From: Hydractinia symbiolongicarpus | Lineage: Eukaryota; Cnidaria; Hydrozoa; Anthoathecata; Hydractiniidae | Length of the DNA stretch: 64,000 nucleotides | Direction: 5' to 3' | Assembly: GCF_029227915.1 (NCBI RefSeq) | Contig: NC_079886.1 | Span: 19,444,501-19,508,500 of the forward strand | In this document: positions 25,514 to 36,638 of the stretch, one piece after another | Position numbering within the stretch: the first letter of the stretch is position 1 | Layout of the letters: every line of letters begins with the position of its first letter | Position numbers and translations under genes: made by a program | The notes under the pieces: model-generated | The model's input: the letters and a program-made list of their open reading frames with translations, nothing else | The model's database searches: none | What the model was told of the DNA's origin: nothing

Positions 25514-26395
25514 ATTAGTTGTCAAGCACTTAATATTGTTTTATCCTTTCCTAAAAACGTTTGTAAACACTTGTGGCTTTGCATTTTTACATGAAAAAAA
25601 ATTATATGAAATCAGCAATGCTTGATACGATAGAACTTTACCGAATTTCCTAACTATGCCAAACACAATTAAAGCAGTCGATTTTAACAACGATTTTTAT
25701 CCCTAATTTCCTTAGCAAAAGGTAGAACAATTTACCTACTTTCGTAAATGTTTCTATTAATTTAGTGACTCATTTCAGAGCTGAAAGTTACATTTAAACC
25801 TTTTATATAACCGACCTTTGCAAGAATAGCCTCGTTCTAAAAGTAATTATTTCCTTCAAATCTAAATAAAACCCAACCAAAATATTACATTACTCTAAAA
25901 ACTTAATTTTTGTCATGATAATTTAATATTCTACCTCAATATCCGTATTTTAAGTGCACAGACCCATTATAAAATTTCGGATGACCTCATGGTTGTTATA
26001 ATTTATGAAATTCGGGAAAGGTGTATTATGGAGAAAAATAAAGAGTGATGAGATTATTACAAAAAAATTTCTGCAGCGCGTAAAATGTGATACTCAGTAG
26101 AAAAGGTTCGAACGTACGATTGACTAGCCCATATAACATTCAATACACCACAGTTAATAAGATAAAAAAGTTTATATTTGCAGATGCGTGGGATTGTATT
26201 TTAACAATTTTTAAGGAGAAATGGAATCAGCAAATTGTCATGAACACTTCGTTTATAAAAAATTTATACAAAGAAGTAACAAACTAATGGTCGAAAAAGG
26301 CTAATTGTGACACCCTGCATGTGAAAATGAATCAGTCAGACATCTTACAACTGCGGAGTTCAAGATGCAAATTGTCAATCACGATTTTCTTGTAA

Positions 26396-26482
26396 CGCCC
26401 CAAAGGTGGAATTGAACCACTCCGACTTTCATCGGCTACGGGTTTGAAGCCCGCACTCCAGACTACTGGAGGTCGTTAGGGC
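26396..26482 (-). tRNA. tRNA-Sec: tRNA-Sec (UCA), unit 28
   Basis: One change in the D loop (GTGGTC to GTAGTC), losing one of the two conserved G residues. Same as unit 33. Confidence 0.86.
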
Positions 26483-27363
26483 AGTAGTTGTCACGCACTT
26501 AACATTGTTTTATCCTTTTCAAAAGCGTTTGTAAACACTTGTGGCTTTGCACCTTTACATGGATAAATATTATATGAAATCAGCAATGCTTGATACGATG
26601 GAGCTCTCCCGAATTTCCTAACTATGCCAAACTCAATTAAAGCAGTCAATATTAAAAACGATTTTTATCCCTAATTTCCTTAGCAAAAGGTAGAACAATT
26701 TACCTACTTTCGTAAATGTTTCTATTAGTTTAGTGACTCATTTCAGAGCTGAAAGTTACATTTAAACCTTTTATATAACCGACCTTTGCAAGAATAGCCT
26801 CGTTCTAAAAGTAATTATTTCCTTCAAATCTAAATAAAACCCAACCAAAATATTACATTACTCTAAAAACTTAATTTTTGTCATGATAATTTAATATTCT
26901 ACCTCAATATCCGTATTTTAAGTGCACAGACCCATTATAAAATTTCGGATGACCTCATGGTTGTTATAATTTATGAAATTCGGGAAAGGTGTATTATGGA
27001 GAAAAATAAAGAGTGATGAGATTATTACAAAAGAATTTCTGCAGCACCAAAAAGTGATACTCAGTAGAAAATGTTCGAACGTACGATTGACTATCCCATA
27101 TAACATTCAATACAACAAAGTTAATATGATAAAGAAGTTTATATTTGCAGATGCGTGGGATTGTATTTTAACCATTTTTTAAGGAGAAATGGATTCAGCA
27201 AATTGTCATGAAAACTTCGTTTACAAAAAATTTATACAACGAAGTAACAAACTAATGGTTGAAGAAGGCTAATTGTGACACACTGAAGGTGGAATTGAAT
27301 CAGTCAGACATGTTACAACTGCGGAGTTCAAGATGCAAATTGCCAATCACGATTTTCTTGTAA

Positions 27364-27450
27364 CGCCCCAAAGGTGGAATTGAACCACTCCGACTTTCAT
27401 CGGCTACGGGTTTGAAGCCCGCACTCCAGACCACTGGAGGTCGTTAGGGC
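27364..27450 (-). tRNA. tRNA-Sec: tRNA-Sec (UCA), unit 29, exact consensus
   Basis: Identical to the consensus copy over all 87 nt. Confidence 0.95.
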
Positions 27451-28332
27451 AGTAGTTGTCATGCACTTAATATTGTTTTATCCTTTCTAAAAAGCGTTTG
27501 TAAACACTTGTGACTTTGCACCTTTACATTGATAAATATTATATGAAATCAGCAATGCTTGATACGATGGAGCTCTCCCGAATTTCCTAACTATGCCCAA
27601 CTCGATTAAAGCAGTCAATATTAAAAACGATTTTTATCCCTAATTTCCTTAGCAAAAGATAGAACAATTTAATTAATTTCGTAAATGTTTTTAATAGTTT
27701 AGTGACTCAATTCCGAGCTGAAAGTTACCATTAAACCCCTTATATAACCGACCTTTGCAAGAATAGCCTCGTTTTAAAAGTATTTATTTCCTTCAAATCT
27801 AAGTAAAACCAAACCAAAATATTACATTACTTTAAAAACTTAACTTTTGTCATGATAATTTCATATTCTACCTGAATGTCCTCATTTGAAGCGCACAGAG
27901 CCATTATAAAACTTTGGATGACCTCATACTTGTTATAATCTATGAAATTCGGGATAGGTGTATTATGGAGAAAAATAAAGAGTGATGAGATTATTACAAA
28001 AGAATTTCTGCAGCACCAGAAAAGTGATACTCAGTAGAAAATGTTCGAACGTACGATTGACTAGCCCATATGATATTCAATACACCACAGTTAATAAGAT
28101 AAAAAATTCATATTTGCAGATGCGTGGGATTGTATTTTAACCATTTTTTAAGGAGAAATGGAGTCAGCAAATTGTCATGAAAACTTCGTTTACAAAAAAT
28201 TTATAGAACGAAGTAACAAACTAATGGTCAAAGAAGGCTAATTGTGACACCCTGAAGGTGGAATTGAATCAGTCAGACATGTTACAATTGCGGAGTTCAA
28301 GATGCAAATTGCCAATCACGATTTTCTTGTAA

Positions 28333-28419
28333 TGCCCCAAAGGTGGAATTGAACCACTCCGACTTTCATCGGCTACGGGTTTGAAGCCCGCACTCCAGAC
28401 CACTGGAGGTCGTTAGGGC
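28333..28419 (-). tRNA. tRNA-Sec: tRNA-Sec (UCA), unit 30, discriminator A
   Basis: Consensus except that the discriminator base is A instead of G. G73 is an identity element for seryl-tRNA synthetase in eukaryotes, so charging may be reduced. Confidence 0.86.
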
Positions 28420-29299
28420 AGTAGCTGTCATGCACTTAATATTGTTTTATCCTTTTCAAAAAGCGTTTGTAAACACTTGTGGCTTTGCACCTTTACATGG
28501 ATAAATATTATATGAAATCAGCAATGCTTGATACGATGGAGCTCTCCCGAATTTCCTAACTATGCCAAACTCAATTAAAGCAGTCAATATTAAAAACGAT
28601 TTTTATCCCTAATTTCCTTAGCAAAAGGTAGAACAATTTACCTACTTTCGTAAATGTTTCTATTAGTTTAGTGACTCATTTCAGAGCTGAAAGTTACATT
28701 TAAACCTTTTATATAACCGACCTTTGCAAGAATAGCCTCGTTCTAAAAGTAATTATTTCCTTCAAATCTAAATAAAACCCAACCAAAATATTACATTACT
28801 CTAAAAACTTAATTTTTGTCATGATAATTTAATATTCTACCTCAATATCCGTATTTTAAGTGCACAGACCCATTATAAAGTTTCGGATGACCTCATGGTT
28901 GTTATAATTTATGAAATTCGGGAAAGGTGTATTATGGAGAAAAATAAAGAGTGATGAGATTATTGCAAAAGAATTTCTGCAGCACCAAAAAAGTGATACT
29001 CAGTAGAAAATGTTCGAACGTACGATTGACTAGCCCATATGATATTCAATACACCACAGTTAATAAGATAAAAAATTCATATTTGCAGATGCGTGGGATT
29101 GTATTTAACCTTTTTTGAAGAGAAATGGAATCAGAAAATTGTCATGAAAATTTCGTTTATAAAAAATTTATACAAAGAAGTAACAAACTAATGGTCGAAG
29201 AAGGCTAATTGTGACACCCTGAAGGTGGAATTGAATCACTCAGACATCTTAAAACTGCGGGATTCAAGATGCAAAATGTCAATCAAGTTTTCTTTGTAA

Positions 29300-29386
29300 C
29301 GCCCCAAAGGTGGAATTGAACCACTCCGACTTTCATCGGCTACGGGTTTGAAGCCCGCACTCCAGACCACTGGAGGTCGTTAGGGC
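29300..29386 (-). tRNA. tRNA-Sec: tRNA-Sec (UCA), unit 31, exact consensus
   Basis: Consensus tRNA inside a unit whose trailer is of the caagttt subfamily, otherwise linked to UUA copies. Confidence 0.95.
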
Positions 29387-30265
29387 ATTAGTTGTCAAGC
29401 ACTTAATATTGTTTCATCCTTTCCAAAAAACGTTTGTAAACACTTGTGGCCTTCCAATTTTGCATGAAAAAAAATTATAAGAAATCAGCAATGCCTGATA
29501 CGATGACTTCTCCCGAATTACCTAACTATGCCAAACTCAATTAAAGCAGTCGATTTTAAAAACGATTTTTATCCCTAATTTCCTTAGCAAAAGGTAGAAC
29601 AATTTACCTAATTTCGTAAACATTTCTATTACTTTAGTGACTCAATTCCGAGCTGAAAGTTACCATTAAACCTTTTATATATACCTTTGCAATAATAGCC
29701 TCGTTTTTTAAATTACTTATTTCCTTCAAATCTAAATAAAATCCAACCACAATATTACATTACGCTAAACCTTAATTTTTGTCATGATAATTTAATATTC
29801 TACTTGAATATCCTTATTTGAAGTGCACAGAGCCATTATAAAATTTCGGATGACCTCATACTTGTTATAATTTATGAAATTCGGGAAAGGTGTATTATGG
29901 AGAAAAATAAAGAGTGATGAGATTATTACAAAAGAATTTCTGCAGCACCAGAAAAGTGATACTCAGTAGAAAATGTTCGAACGTACGATTGACTAGCCCA
30001 CATAACATTCAATACAGCAAAGTTAATATGATAAAGAAGTTTATATTTGCAGATGCGTGGGATTGTATTTTAACCATTTTTTAAGGAGAAATGGAGTCAG
30101 CAAATTGTCATGAAAACTTCGTTTACAAAAAATTTATACAACGAAGTAACAAACTAATGGTCGAAGAAGGCTAATTGTGACACCCTGAAGGTGGAATTGA
30201 ATCAGTCAGACATGTTACAACTGCGGAGTTCAAGATGCAAATTGCCAATCACGATTTTCTTGTAA

Positions 30266-30352
30266 CGCCCCAAAGGTGGAATTGAACCACTCCGACTTTC
30301 ATCGGCTACGGGTTTGAAGCCCGCACTTCAGACCACTGGAGGTTGTTAGGGC
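30266..30352 (-). tRNA. tRNA-Sec: tRNA-Sec (UCA), unit 32
   Basis: One C-A mismatch in the D stem, and G9 is A. Otherwise consensus. Confidence 0.82.
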
Positions 30353-31233
30353 ATTACTTGTCACGCACTTAATATTGTTTTATCCTTTCCTAAAAACGTT
30401 TGTAAACACTTGTGGCTTTTCACCTTTACATGGATAAATGTTATATGAAATCAGCAATGCTTGATTCGATAGAGCTCTCCCGAATTTCCTAACTATGCCA
30501 AACTCAATTAAAGCAGTCAATATTAAAAACGATTTTTATCCCTAATTTCCTTAGCAAAAGATAGAAAAATTTACCTAATTTTGTAAATGTTTTTGTTAGT
30601 TTAGTGACTCAATTACGAGCTGAAAGTTACCATTAAACCTTTTATATAACAGACCTTTGCAAGAATAGCCTCGTTTTTAAATTAATTATTTCCTTCAAAT
30701 CTAAATAAAATCCAACCACAATATTACTTTACGCTAAACCTTAATTTTTGTCATGATAATTTCATATTCTACCTCAATATCCGTATTTGAAGTGCACAGA
30801 GCCATTATAAAATTTCGGATGACCTCATGATTGTTATAACTTATGAAATTCGGGAAAGGTGTATTATGGAGAAAAATAAAGAGTGATGAGATTATTACAA
30901 AAGAATTTCTGCAGCGCGTAAAAAGTGATACTCAGTAGAAAAGGTTCGAACGTACGATTGACTAGCCCATATAACATTCAATACACCACAGTTAATAAGA
31001 TAAAAAAGTTTATATTTGCAGATGCGTGGGATTGTATTTTAACAATTTTTAAGGAGAAATGGAATCAGCAAATTGTCATGAACACTTCGTTTATAAAAAA
31101 TTTATACAAAGAAGTAACAAACTAATGGTCGAAAAAGGCTAATTGTGACACCCTGCATGTGAAAATGAATCAGTCAGACATCTTACAACTGCGGAGTTCA
31201 AGATGCAAATTGTCAATCACGATTTTCTTGTAA

Positions 31234-31320
31234 CGCCCCAAAGGTGGAATTGAACCACTCCGACTTTCATCGGCTACGGGTTTGAAGCCCGCACTCCAGA
31301 CTACTGGAGGTCGTTAGGGC
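31234..31320 (-). tRNA. tRNA-Sec: tRNA-Sec (UCA), unit 33
   Basis: Same single D-loop change as unit 28. The two units also share long stretches of spacer. Confidence 0.86.
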
Positions 31321-32198
31321 AGTAGTTGTCACGCACTTAACATTGTTTTATCCTTTTCAAAAGCGTTTGTAAACACTTGTGGCTTTGCACCTTTACATGG
31401 ATAAATATTATATGAAATCAGCAATGCTTGATACGATGGAGCTCTCCCGAATTTCCTAACTATGCCAAACTCAATTAAAGCAGTCAATATTAAAAACGAT
31501 TTTTATCCCTAATTTCCTTAGCAAAAGATAGAACAATTTACCTAATTTCTTAAATGTTTTTATTAGTTTAGTGACTCAATTCCGAGCTGCAAGTTACCAT
31601 TAAACCCCTTATATAACCGACCTTTGCAAGAATAGCCTCGTTTTAAAAGTATTTATTTCCTTCAAATCTAAGTAAAACCAAACCAAAATATTACATTACT
31701 TTAAAAACTTAATTTTGTCATGATAATTTCATATTCTACCTCAATATCCGTATTTGAAGTGCACAGAGCCATTATAAAATTCCGGATGACCTCATGATTG
31801 TTATAACTTATGAAATTCGGGAAAGGTGTATTATGGAGAAAAATAAAGAGTGATGAGATTATTACAAAAGAATTTCTGCAGCACCAGAAAAGTGATACTC
31901 AGTAGAAAATGTTCGAACGTACGATTGACTAGCCCATATGATATTCAATACACCACAGTTAATAAGATAAAAAATTCATATTTGCAGATGCGTGGGATTG
32001 TATTTAACCTTTTTTGAAGAGAAATGGAATCAGCAAATTGTCATGAAAATTTCGTTTATAAAAAATTTATACAAAGAAGTAACAAACTAAAGGTCGAAGT
32101 AGGCTAATTGTGACACCCTGAAGGTGGGATTGAATCACTCAGACATCTTACAACTGCGGAGTTCAAGATGCAAATGGTTTATCAAGTTCTTCTTGTAA

Positions 32199-32285
32199 CG
32201 CCCCAAAGGTGGAATAGATCCACTCCAACTTTCATCGGCTACGAGTTTTAAACCCGCACTCCAGACCACTGGAGGTTGTTAGGGC
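32199..32285 (-). tRNA. tRNA-Sec-derived copy with UUA anticodon, unit 34
   Basis: The anticodon loop TTTAAAA gives UUA. The anticodon stem still pairs (GCGGG with CTCGT, using G-U wobbles), the variable arm and the 4-bp T stem hold, and the acceptor is intact. The T loop reads ATCTATT, which breaks the B box. Either a UAA-reading variant or a pseudogene; I lean to pseudogene. Confidence 0.72.
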
Positions 32286-33164
32286 GATAGTGGCAAGCAC
32301 TTAACATTGTTTTATCCTTTCCAAAGAACGGTTGTAAACACTTGTGGCCTTGCATTTTTACATGAAAAAAAACATATGAAATTAGGAATGCTTAATACGA
32401 TAGACTTCTCCCGAATTACCTAACTATGCCAAACTCAATTAAAGCTGTCGATATTAAAAACGATTTTATCCCAAATTTCCTTAGCAAAAGGTTGAACAAT
32501 TTAACTAATTTCACAAATGTTTCTATTAATTTACTGAATCAATTCCCAGCTGAAAGTTACGGTCAAGCCGTTCATATAGCCGACCTTTGCAAGAATAGCC
32601 TCGTTTTAAAAGTAATTATTTCCTTTAAATGTAAATAAAAACCAACCAGAGTAGAATATTACCCTGAAAAATTAATTTTTGTCATGATAATTTAATATTC
32701 TACCTGAATATCCTTATTTGAAGCGCACAGAACCATTATAAAACTTCGGACGACCTCATAATTATTATAATTTATGAAATTTGGGAAAGGTGTATTATGA
32801 AGAGAAGTAAAGAGAGACGAGTTTATTACAAAAGAATTTCTGCAGCACCTAAAAATTGATACTCAGTAGATAAGGTTTGAACGTACGATTCACTATGCCA
32901 TATAACATTCAATACACCAAAGTTAATATGATAAAAAGTTTATATTTGCAGATGCGTGGGATTGTATTTTAACCATTTTTTAAGGAGAAATGGAGTCAGC
33001 AAATTGTCATGAAAACTTCGTTTACAAAAAATTTATACAACGAAGTAACAAACTACATGTCGATACAGGCTAATTGGGATACGTTGAAGGTGGAAATGAG
33101 ACACTCAGACACCTTACAACTGCGGAATTCCAGATGCAAAATGTCAATCACGTTCTTCTTGTAA

Positions 33165-33251
33165 CGCCCCAAAGGTGAAATAGATCCACTCCAAATTTCA
33201 TCGGCTACGAGTTTTAAACCCGCACTCCAGACCACTGGAGGTCGTTAGGGC
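33165..33251 (-). tRNA. tRNA-Sec-derived copy with UUA anticodon, unit 35 (array edge)
   Basis: Last copy before the array ends. UUA anticodon and altered T loop as in unit 34, plus a T-stem mismatch and another change next to the variable arm. Most likely a pseudogene. Confidence 0.7.
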
Positions 33252-33412
33252 AATAGTCGCCATGCACTTAATATTGTTTTATCCTTTCCAAAAAATGTTT
33301 GTAAACACTTGTGGCTTTGCATCCTTACATGGAAAAAACTATATGAAATCAGCAATGCTTGATACGATGGAGCCTTACCGAATATCCTAACTATGCCAAA
33401 CTCAATTGTTGT

Positions 33413-33455
33413 TTTATCCTTTCCGAAAAACGTTTGTGGACACTTGTGCTGCTTA
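33413..33455 (-). repeat. Partial promoter-region copy at the right end of the array
   Basis: After unit 35 the spacer is cut at about 33412 and joined to another copy of the tRNA upstream block (gttttatcctttcc... cgtttgtggacacttgtg) with no tRNA beside it. Array similarity ends here. Confidence 0.75.
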
Positions 33456-33587
33456 GCACAGAGGAATATGTAAATGATCTTCTGCGCATTATTTTCGTAC
33501 CTTTGCAGCAAGAAGAACAGTTGTGAAAGCGAACCTTTTATCGGTGGTAATACTTAGTTGCTTTTTAATATTTAGTAAGTCGGGGGC

Positions 33588-33653
33588 AAACCAGTCCAAC
33601 ACTTCATCCAACATGCAATTTTTGTGATGTTGGATGAAATGTTGGACTGGTTT
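33588..33653. repeat. Inverted repeat, 27-bp arms
   Basis: Arms at 33588-33614 and 33627-33653 match at 26 of 27 positions around a 12-bp loop. Both contain ATGTTGGATGAA next to TGTTGGACTGG. Likely a foldback or MITE-type element. Confidence 0.85.
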
Positions 33654-33719
33654 GAGTCACTTCAAAACTTTGAAAACAATTGAAATTTTCGAAAAAGAAG
33701 AGAAAAATAGTGTTGGACG

Positions 33720-33750
33720 ATGTTGGATGAAGTTTGATTTCATCCAACAT
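33720..33750. repeat. Inverted repeat, 12-bp perfect arms
   Basis: ATGTTGGATGAA at 33720-33731 and its reverse complement at 33739-33750. Same core as the neighbouring hairpin. Related copies occur at about 34252-34315. Confidence 0.8.
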
Positions 33751-33753
33751 TTT

Positions 33754-35271
33754 CGGCAAGATCAAAAGAATTCTCTAACTGAGTTGCGTGAATTTTCATG
33801 TTGGATTGGTTTGGTGGTACTTTTCATCAATTTATCCACCAAAGCCTTGCAACACCCTTATTATATAGGATACTGCATTCAAAGAAATTCTGAACTGGAG
33901 GTGAAGTAGTTGAAACGATTCTCCTGTCGCAAGAAAACGAAGAGTAAGGGCGAGTCTTTTTTCTGCCATGAAATGTCTGTGTCCACCACAGTTGCTCATC
34001 TGGCCCGGTGATATTAGATGGGATATTTAATTAAAGAGGAAATCGAAATCCCCCACATCCATCCGAAACATTTCCCTAAATCCGAATCTGTCTTCGATCT
34101 TCATTTCTTTAATGATATTACTAAAATATCCATTTTGTCCCATCCTCTTTATCCACTCTCTTGTTTTTCCGCATGTTGGTTTTTCATCGTCTGAATCGAC
34201 GAGTTCGTTCGAATGTTTTTAAAACCAGTCCCACAAACTTTAAATTTTGCTTCATCCAACATGCATTTTTTCATTCAACATGGGAAAAAATGTTGGATGG
34301 AATGTTGGTGAAGCCTGTAGTGAATAAAAAGTTAAAGAAAGAAGGAAAAAATTTTTTAGAGTATTTTAATTCTACAGTTACTAATATTTACATTCAACTA
34401 TTCAGAGGAAAAGGTAGGAATGTTTTTTAAACTGAGCCAACAACTATAAAAATAACAACTATATATAAGAAACTATTAAAAAGTTAACAATAAAAAAAAC
34501 AACTACAAATTTGTGTAACATCTTTTGTGACATTTTCTTGCATAACTTGCGTTTCCATGAAAGTGATAAAACCGATAGAACTTTTTATGTTAATAGATGT
34601 CGACTATAAAATCCATAATATTTTATAGCGTGTCTGTTGTATTTTTCATTGCTTCTAAAAGTGGTGGGTAAAATGCTGGACAACTTGTTAGTCAAAAAAA
34701 AAGACAAAAAAATTCGGGAAACGTGTATTATGTGTGGGTTATGACAAATGTTTTTTTTTTGCTGCGTCTGCCATTTGTACAAAAAAATTGTGGTTGTGGT
34801 TTTAAAATATTCTAATACATAAACTTGTTTCCCAGGACTTTTTATATATTCCAATAAAACCCAGTACAAAAACAACCAAGCCCTGGGGTTGTGTTGACGC
34901 TTTGGAGATACAGTTAAAAAGAGATATTAAAATTCACTATGATGCAACAAACATCACATTACGGAAAAAAAATGCCAGAGATGTATAGATTTTCTCACAA
35001 CGTCTACCATCATGGAAACAGAAGTAGACAAAGCATCTAACAATATGCGCTCGCTGCATACATAGGGTAAGTGGTCGTTGTAGAATACTTTTTGCTAGTT
35101 CGCCTATTTAAACAAATAAATTAACATATACAAAAAAAAATTTAATGCAGGAGTATATATGTACTTCATTTAAAAGTACATAGAGATATGTTGGTATCAC
35201 CTGTAATTATGGCATACACAATGTCATTGTTTATCAACTGAAATTAACCAAAAAAAAAAACAATCACTGAT
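33754..35271. other. Intergenic flank between array and HEPN gene
   Basis: AT-rich and mostly without supported genes. It holds further TTGGATGAA-type fragments near 34252-34315, homopolymer runs, and the 3' UTR of the HEPN gene at its right end. An ATTAAA at about 35139-35144 (minus) could serve for polyadenylation. Confidence 0.5.
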
Positions 35272-36614
35272 TTAATAATTTCCCAAATCAACCACAGTTT
35301 GTTCCTCAGGAGGTGCAGATGTTTGGTGCAGCGAGGTCCTTCGTCTTGGATTCAGACTACGTAATGTGTTTCTTCGCAACCAACCAACAACGGCTGCCTT
35401 CTTGAGAGCTAAACAAACGAAGATATGAAATTACTGATCAGATTCCTGTAGTTATATGCTAATTCACTTATTATAAATTCTGCTTAACGTTCCAAGAGAA
35501 AACATGTCTTTCAGACTGAGGTTATCGAGACCGTTGTTATGGCCACTATAACAACAAAAGTAAAGTTGAGGGAGAAAATATACAAAAATATTTCTAAAGA
35601 ATATTTACTAAAAGTGTTGCTTCTCTTTCGCATGTTCATATCTTCATCATCATCTCCTCTTTTCCTCAACTTTTCTTCTTCCTTTTCTAAATTTTCGTTG
35701 TATTTTGCTATCAGGATATCGAGTGCATCTTCATTTGTCTTGACTGCCTGGTGTACCTTGGTGCATTGCGTTAAAAACTTCTGCGCGTGTTTATAATCTG
35801 AATAACGTAGGTGATCTAATGAGTTTTCCAATTCGGCCAGTGGTTTTTTTTGTTTCAAGCATTCTTCTTCAATCCTTTCTATCTTAGAGTGTTTGACCAC
35901 GCTCAGGACAGTGCAAACGTTTGATAAGTGCCGTGAATAAAAACTTTTCAAATCGGCTAATGTTTTATGAATGTAGATCTTTTTAGACGCATCAAGAGAA
36001 TGCTGGAACTTGTATGCATGATGAGTGCTGATGTGAAATGTCTCATGTTTCGTTGCACGATAAAGATGGTAAATCTTGGTCAGGTCAAATCCTAATGCAT
36101 TTAAAATTTCACAAAGCTCGTCCCAGTAGTAACGAAAATCTGACGAACTCATGTCATGAGGGTCCTTCATCATGGTCAGTTTGTCCTTCATAAATCTCAG
36201 TTTGACTAAAAAAGCAGAGTAACTGATGTCTGATGGGTCCGGATCCATCCAGCCGTTTTTAGGTTCGGGAAGAATCAGAGCTTGAAGCAATGCCATAAGT
36301 AATCCGAGATCAAAATTTTCCGAATTGGTTTCCTCTTCCTTTGTAAAAATGGTATCCCATTCTTCAAGAGAAAGCACACCGTGTTTCATTAGACTATGTA
36401 GAAATCCTTTTTGTCTTGTTAGTGCCTTATATAACTGCCTTCTATTTCTCGGTAAACCAGATGCGGATTCATCATGAAAGAGAGACAAACAAACAATGGT
36501 ACCACCATAGTATAACGCTGTCACAAGACCGAACCAGTATTTACAACTATTGACAAACTTCTCCATGCGAATTTCTCCGGAGTGGTTGACCTCATATTTG
36601 TTTGTTCGATTCAT
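35272..36614 (-). CDS. DZIP3-like HEPN domain protein, two exons
   Basis: Exon 1 codes from ATG at 36614 down to 35609; intron 35409-35608 (GTAAAT donor, TTTGTTTAG acceptor, phase 1); exon 2 is 35272-35408, stop TAA. The product is 380 aa. An in-frame TAA lies upstream of the start. Residues ~20-178 match the DZIP3-type HEPN fold: a helical stretch, then NGWMDPDPSD, then SDFRYYWDELCEILNALG. The rest is helical and charged, ending in an acidic/basic segment and a basic tail from exon 2. HEPN domains of this family occur in animal signalling and immune-type proteins; the partner here is unknown. The usual RN-x3-H motif reads KDKLTM (residues 143-148), so RNase activity is unlikely. Without splicing the frame runs on to 35511 and would add a hydrophobic tail. 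Confidence 0.8.
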
Positions 36615-36638
36615 AAAAACAGATATTAATGATTTCAA

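Larger units (their letters stand above)
1..33455 (-). repeat. Tandem array of ~967-bp units, each with a tRNA-Sec gene
   Basis: Thirty-five consecutive tRNA-Sec copies are spaced 957-970 bp apart, apart from one 902-bp and one 495-bp step. All units share orientation. The array is already in mid-unit at base 1 and stops near 33455, where a partial promoter-region copy gives way to unrelated sequence. Reading the plus strand, each unit holds a degenerate tRNA-Sec 3' half, the tRNA itself, its upstream promoter blocks, then about 700 bp of AT-rich spacer. Subfamilies are told apart by the bases just beside the tRNA 3' end: one with ttgttattg (units 1, 4-7), one with gattttcttg (most), one with cttgcaacg (9, 12, 14, 19, 21, 24, 26) and one with caagttt/caagttc (3, 31, 34). 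This is a tandem satellite built on an RNA gene, not a dispersed SINE family. Confidence 0.97.

Noticed and set aside
1-33455. CRISPR-like or SINE interpretation of the array
   Set aside because: Units are ~967 bp, tandem, with an RNA gene and its promoter in each. Not short direct repeats with spacers, nor dispersed insertions.
33634-34430. Two plus-strand frames of about 90 codons beside the hairpins
   Set aside because: They run through the inverted repeats and have no family resemblance or supporting signals.
35511-35608. C-terminal transmembrane anchor of the HEPN protein
   Set aside because: The hydrophobic tail lies in a well-marked intron. The same effect occurs in the intron of the 44819 gene, so it reflects T-rich intron sequence.
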